From Paenibacillus sp. FJAT-29882 (GTDB taxonomy: Bacteria; Bacillota; Bacilli; Bacillales; DSM-1321), in assembly GCF_001510645.1 (NCBI RefSeq), contig NZ_LMVB01000001.1, forward strand, positions 515,854 through 579,853: 64,000 nt of DNA, given 5' to 3'. Every line of letters begins with the position of its first letter. Position 1 is the stretch's first letter. The position numbers and the translations under genes are program-made. Below are positions 62,551 through 64,000 of the stretch, piece by piece. The notes beneath the pieces are model-generated. The model was not told the DNA's origin. It saw nothing but the letters and a program-made list of their open reading frames with translations, and searched no databases.

Positions 62551-63591
62551 ATGCAGGAACGTTTACAAGAACTGCAAGCTGAAGCGTTGCAGAAGGTTGC
62601 TGAAGCTTCTGAATTAAAGGAATTGAATGACATTCGTGTCGCATATTTAGGGAAAAAAGGACCAATCACGGAAGTGTTACGCGGAATGGGCAAGCTTTCA
62701 GCTGAGGAACGCCCAAAAATGGGAGCGTTGGTGAATGTTGTCCGTGAAGAGATTGCCTCAAAAATCGAAGAAAAACAGCAGGTGCTTGAAGAGGCAGCTG
62801 TCCATGCCAAACTAGCTGTTGAAAAAATTGATGTGACATTACCGGGACGTCCGGTTAATAAAGGAAATCATCATCCGTTGACGCGTGTCATTGAAGAAGT
62901 GGAAGACTTATTTATCGGAATGGGCTACACGGTTGCGGAAGGTCCGGAAGTTGAAACAGACTTCTACAACTTTGAAGCGTTGAATTTACCAAAGAGCCAT
63001 CCAGCACGTGATATGCAAGATTCCTTCTATATTACAGAAGAAACATTGATGCGAACTCATACGTCTCCAGTGCAAGCAAGAACGATGGAGAAGCATAAAG
63101 GGCAAGGGCCGGTTAAAATTATCTGTCCGGGTAAAGTATATCGTCGTGATAATGATGATGCGACTCACTCGCATCAATTCATGCAAATTGAAGGACTAGT
63201 GATTGACGAAAACATCTCAATGAGTGATTTAAAAGGAACGCTTGAAGTGTTTGCCAAGCAAGTATTCGGCAAAGAACGGGAAATTCGTCTGCGTCCAAGC
63301 TTCTTCCCATTTACAGAGCCATCGGTTGAAATCGATATTTCTTGTAAAATTTGCGGCGGCAAAGGTTGCAGCGTTTGTAAAGGAACCGGCTGGATCGAAG
63401 TACTCGGTGGTGGAATCGTTCATCCGAATGTTTTGGAAATGGCAGGATTTGACTCGAAGAAATATTCTGGGTTTGCGTTCGGTATTGGTGTAGAGCGTAT
63501 TGCCATGTTGAAATACGGCGTAGACGATATTCGTCATTTCTACACAAATGATGTCCGTTTCCTAACTCAATTTAATCGCCACGAATCTTAA
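62551..63591 (+). CDS. pheS: Phenylalanine-tRNA ligase, alpha subunit
   Basis: A 346-residue catalytic subunit of the alpha2beta2 synthetase. The N-terminal coiled-coil (1-85, [16 protein letters not shown]) is followed by the class II core with [25 protein letters not shown] and [22 protein letters not shown] bacterial Cys cluster [14 protein letters not shown] follows, then the motif 3 region [17 protein letters not shown] 62551 is seven bases from AAAGGAGG; ATG 62548 is adjacent and cannot be excluded. The gap to pheT is 26 bases. Confidence 0.97.
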   Translation: MQERLQELQAEALQKVAEASELKELNDIRVAYLGKKGPITEVLRGMGKLSAEERPKMGALVNVVREEIASKIEEKQQVLEEAAVHAKLAVEKIDVTLPGRPVNKGNHHPLTRVIEEVEDLFIGMGYTVAEGPEVETDFYNFEALNLPKSHPARDMQDSFYITEETLMRTHTSPVQARTMEKHKGQGPVKIICPGKVYRRDNDDATHSHQFMQIEGLVIDENISMSDLKGTLEVFAKQVFGKEREIRLRPSFFPFTEPSVEIDISCKICGGKGCSVCKGTGWIEVLGGGIVHPNVLEMAGFDSKKYSGFAFGIGVERIAMLKYGVDDIRHFYTNDVRFLTQFNRHES

Positions 63592-63617
63592 TAATTTATT
63601 TAAAGGAGGAGCAATCC

Positions 63618-64000
63618 ATGTTTGTTTCATATAAATGGCTGCAAGATTATGTCGATCTTTCTGGCATGACAGCAACAACGCTTTCAGATAAGATTACCAA
63701 AAGCGGCATCGAGGTTGAAGGAGTAGAAAAGAAAAGTGAAGGTCTTAAAGGGGTAGTCATTGGCCACGTACTAGAACGTGAACAGCACCCAAATGCCGAT
63801 AAACTAAATAAATGTTTAGTCGATGTTGGTGGTGAAAGCCCAGTTCAAATCATCTGCGGTGCGCCGAATGTTGATAAAGGACAAAAAGTGGCAGTCGCAA
63901 CGGTTGGGGCTGTGCTTCCAGGCAATTTCAAAATTAAGAAAGCGAAATTACGCGGTGAAGAATCGAACGGCATGATTTGTTCACTTCAAGAGCTTGGCAT
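63618..64000 (+). CDS. pheT: Phenylalanine-tRNA ligase, beta subunit (5' part only)
   Basis: The first 127 residues of the beta subunit before the window ends. The EMAP-II/OB-type tRNA-binding domain is visible with [19 protein letters not shown] and [14 protein letters not shown], then [25 protein letters not shown] and [21 protein letters not shown] 63618 follows AAAGGAGGAG. It is co-transcribed with pheS. Confidence 0.96.
   Translation, partial: MFVSYKWLQDYVDLSGMTATTLSDKITKSGIEVEGVEKKSEGLKGVVIGHVLEREQHPNADKLNKCLVDVGGESPVQIICGAPNVDKGQKVAVATVGAVLPGNFKIKKAKLRGEESNGMICSLQELG

Overview
The window is a stretch of Bacillaceae chromosome (order Bacillales, about 40% GC). Evidence: gene order closely follows the Bacillus subtilis ytkL-ytoI-nrnA-dnaE-ytsJ-accDA-pfkA-pyk ... 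citZ-icd-mdh-phoPR-polA-mutM-coaE-gapB-speD-nrdR-dnaBI-ytxC-thrS-infC-rpmI-rplT-ysdABC-sspI-pheST block; there are sporulation genes (ytrH, ytrI, ytvI, ytxC, sspI), T-box leaders, an L20-type leader, TTG/GTG starts with strong GGAGG sites, and an ATT start on infC. I cannot name the species.

Layout. 1-5.1 kb: M24 peptidase (cut by the edge), ytkL, ytoI, ytpI, nrnA. 5.1-10 kb: a large intergenic repeat, the sporulation pair ytrHI, and dnaE. 10-17.5 kb: carbon metabolism (malic enzyme, a GntR regulator with a candidate operator, accDA, pfkA, pyk). 17.5-22.3 kb: an accessory yndGHJ-like membrane operon diverging from a UMF1-family MFS transporter. 22.5-29.7 kb: fxsA, ytvI, ytwI, the TCA genes citZ-icd-mdh and a MaoC-like protein. 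30-36.3 kb: phoPR, then hflKC and a decayed TnpB gene, both lying between phoR and polA. 36.4-45 kb: polA, mutM, ytaF, coaE, gapB, speD, a small cytosolic protein and nrdR. 45-54 kb: primosome genes dnaB-dnaI, ytxC, thrS, infC-rpmI-rplT, ysdA. 54-62 kb: a mixed region with a TVP38 protein, a broken VOC gene, a DUF4184 protein, sigma-W-type ysdB, a tandem AhpD protein with TetR, a DUF3934 peptide, dUTPase, ysdC, sspI and ysgA. 62-64 kb: 21-bp tandem repeats, the T-box leader of pheST, pheS and the start of pheT.

How the genes work together. The window holds lower glycolysis/gluconeogenesis enzymes (pfkA, pyk, gapB), the oxidative branch of the TCA cycle, the carboxyltransferase of fatty-acid synthesis, a phosphate-starvation two-component system, DNA replication and repair enzymes, and translation genes controlled by tRNA- or protein-sensing leaders. 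Readable regulation includes a CcpN-type box over the gapB promoter, a FadR/GntR palindrome just after the malic enzyme promoter, a sigma-W promoter for ysdB, a sigma-G promoter for sspI, two T-boxes, an L20 leader and a TetR-type palindrome.

The most unusual material is not coding. At least three families of long, structured intergenic repeats recur here. The R1 family begins with GATAAAGTGAAACTTC and in three places supplies the stop codon of the upstream gene. The R2 family has a GC-rich core beginning GGACATGGGGCGGGG and ends in a GGCGTTTTAACGCC hairpin. The R3 family consists of GGGTCTGACC terminator-like palindromes. I found no rRNA, tRNA, CRISPR array or intact prophage.
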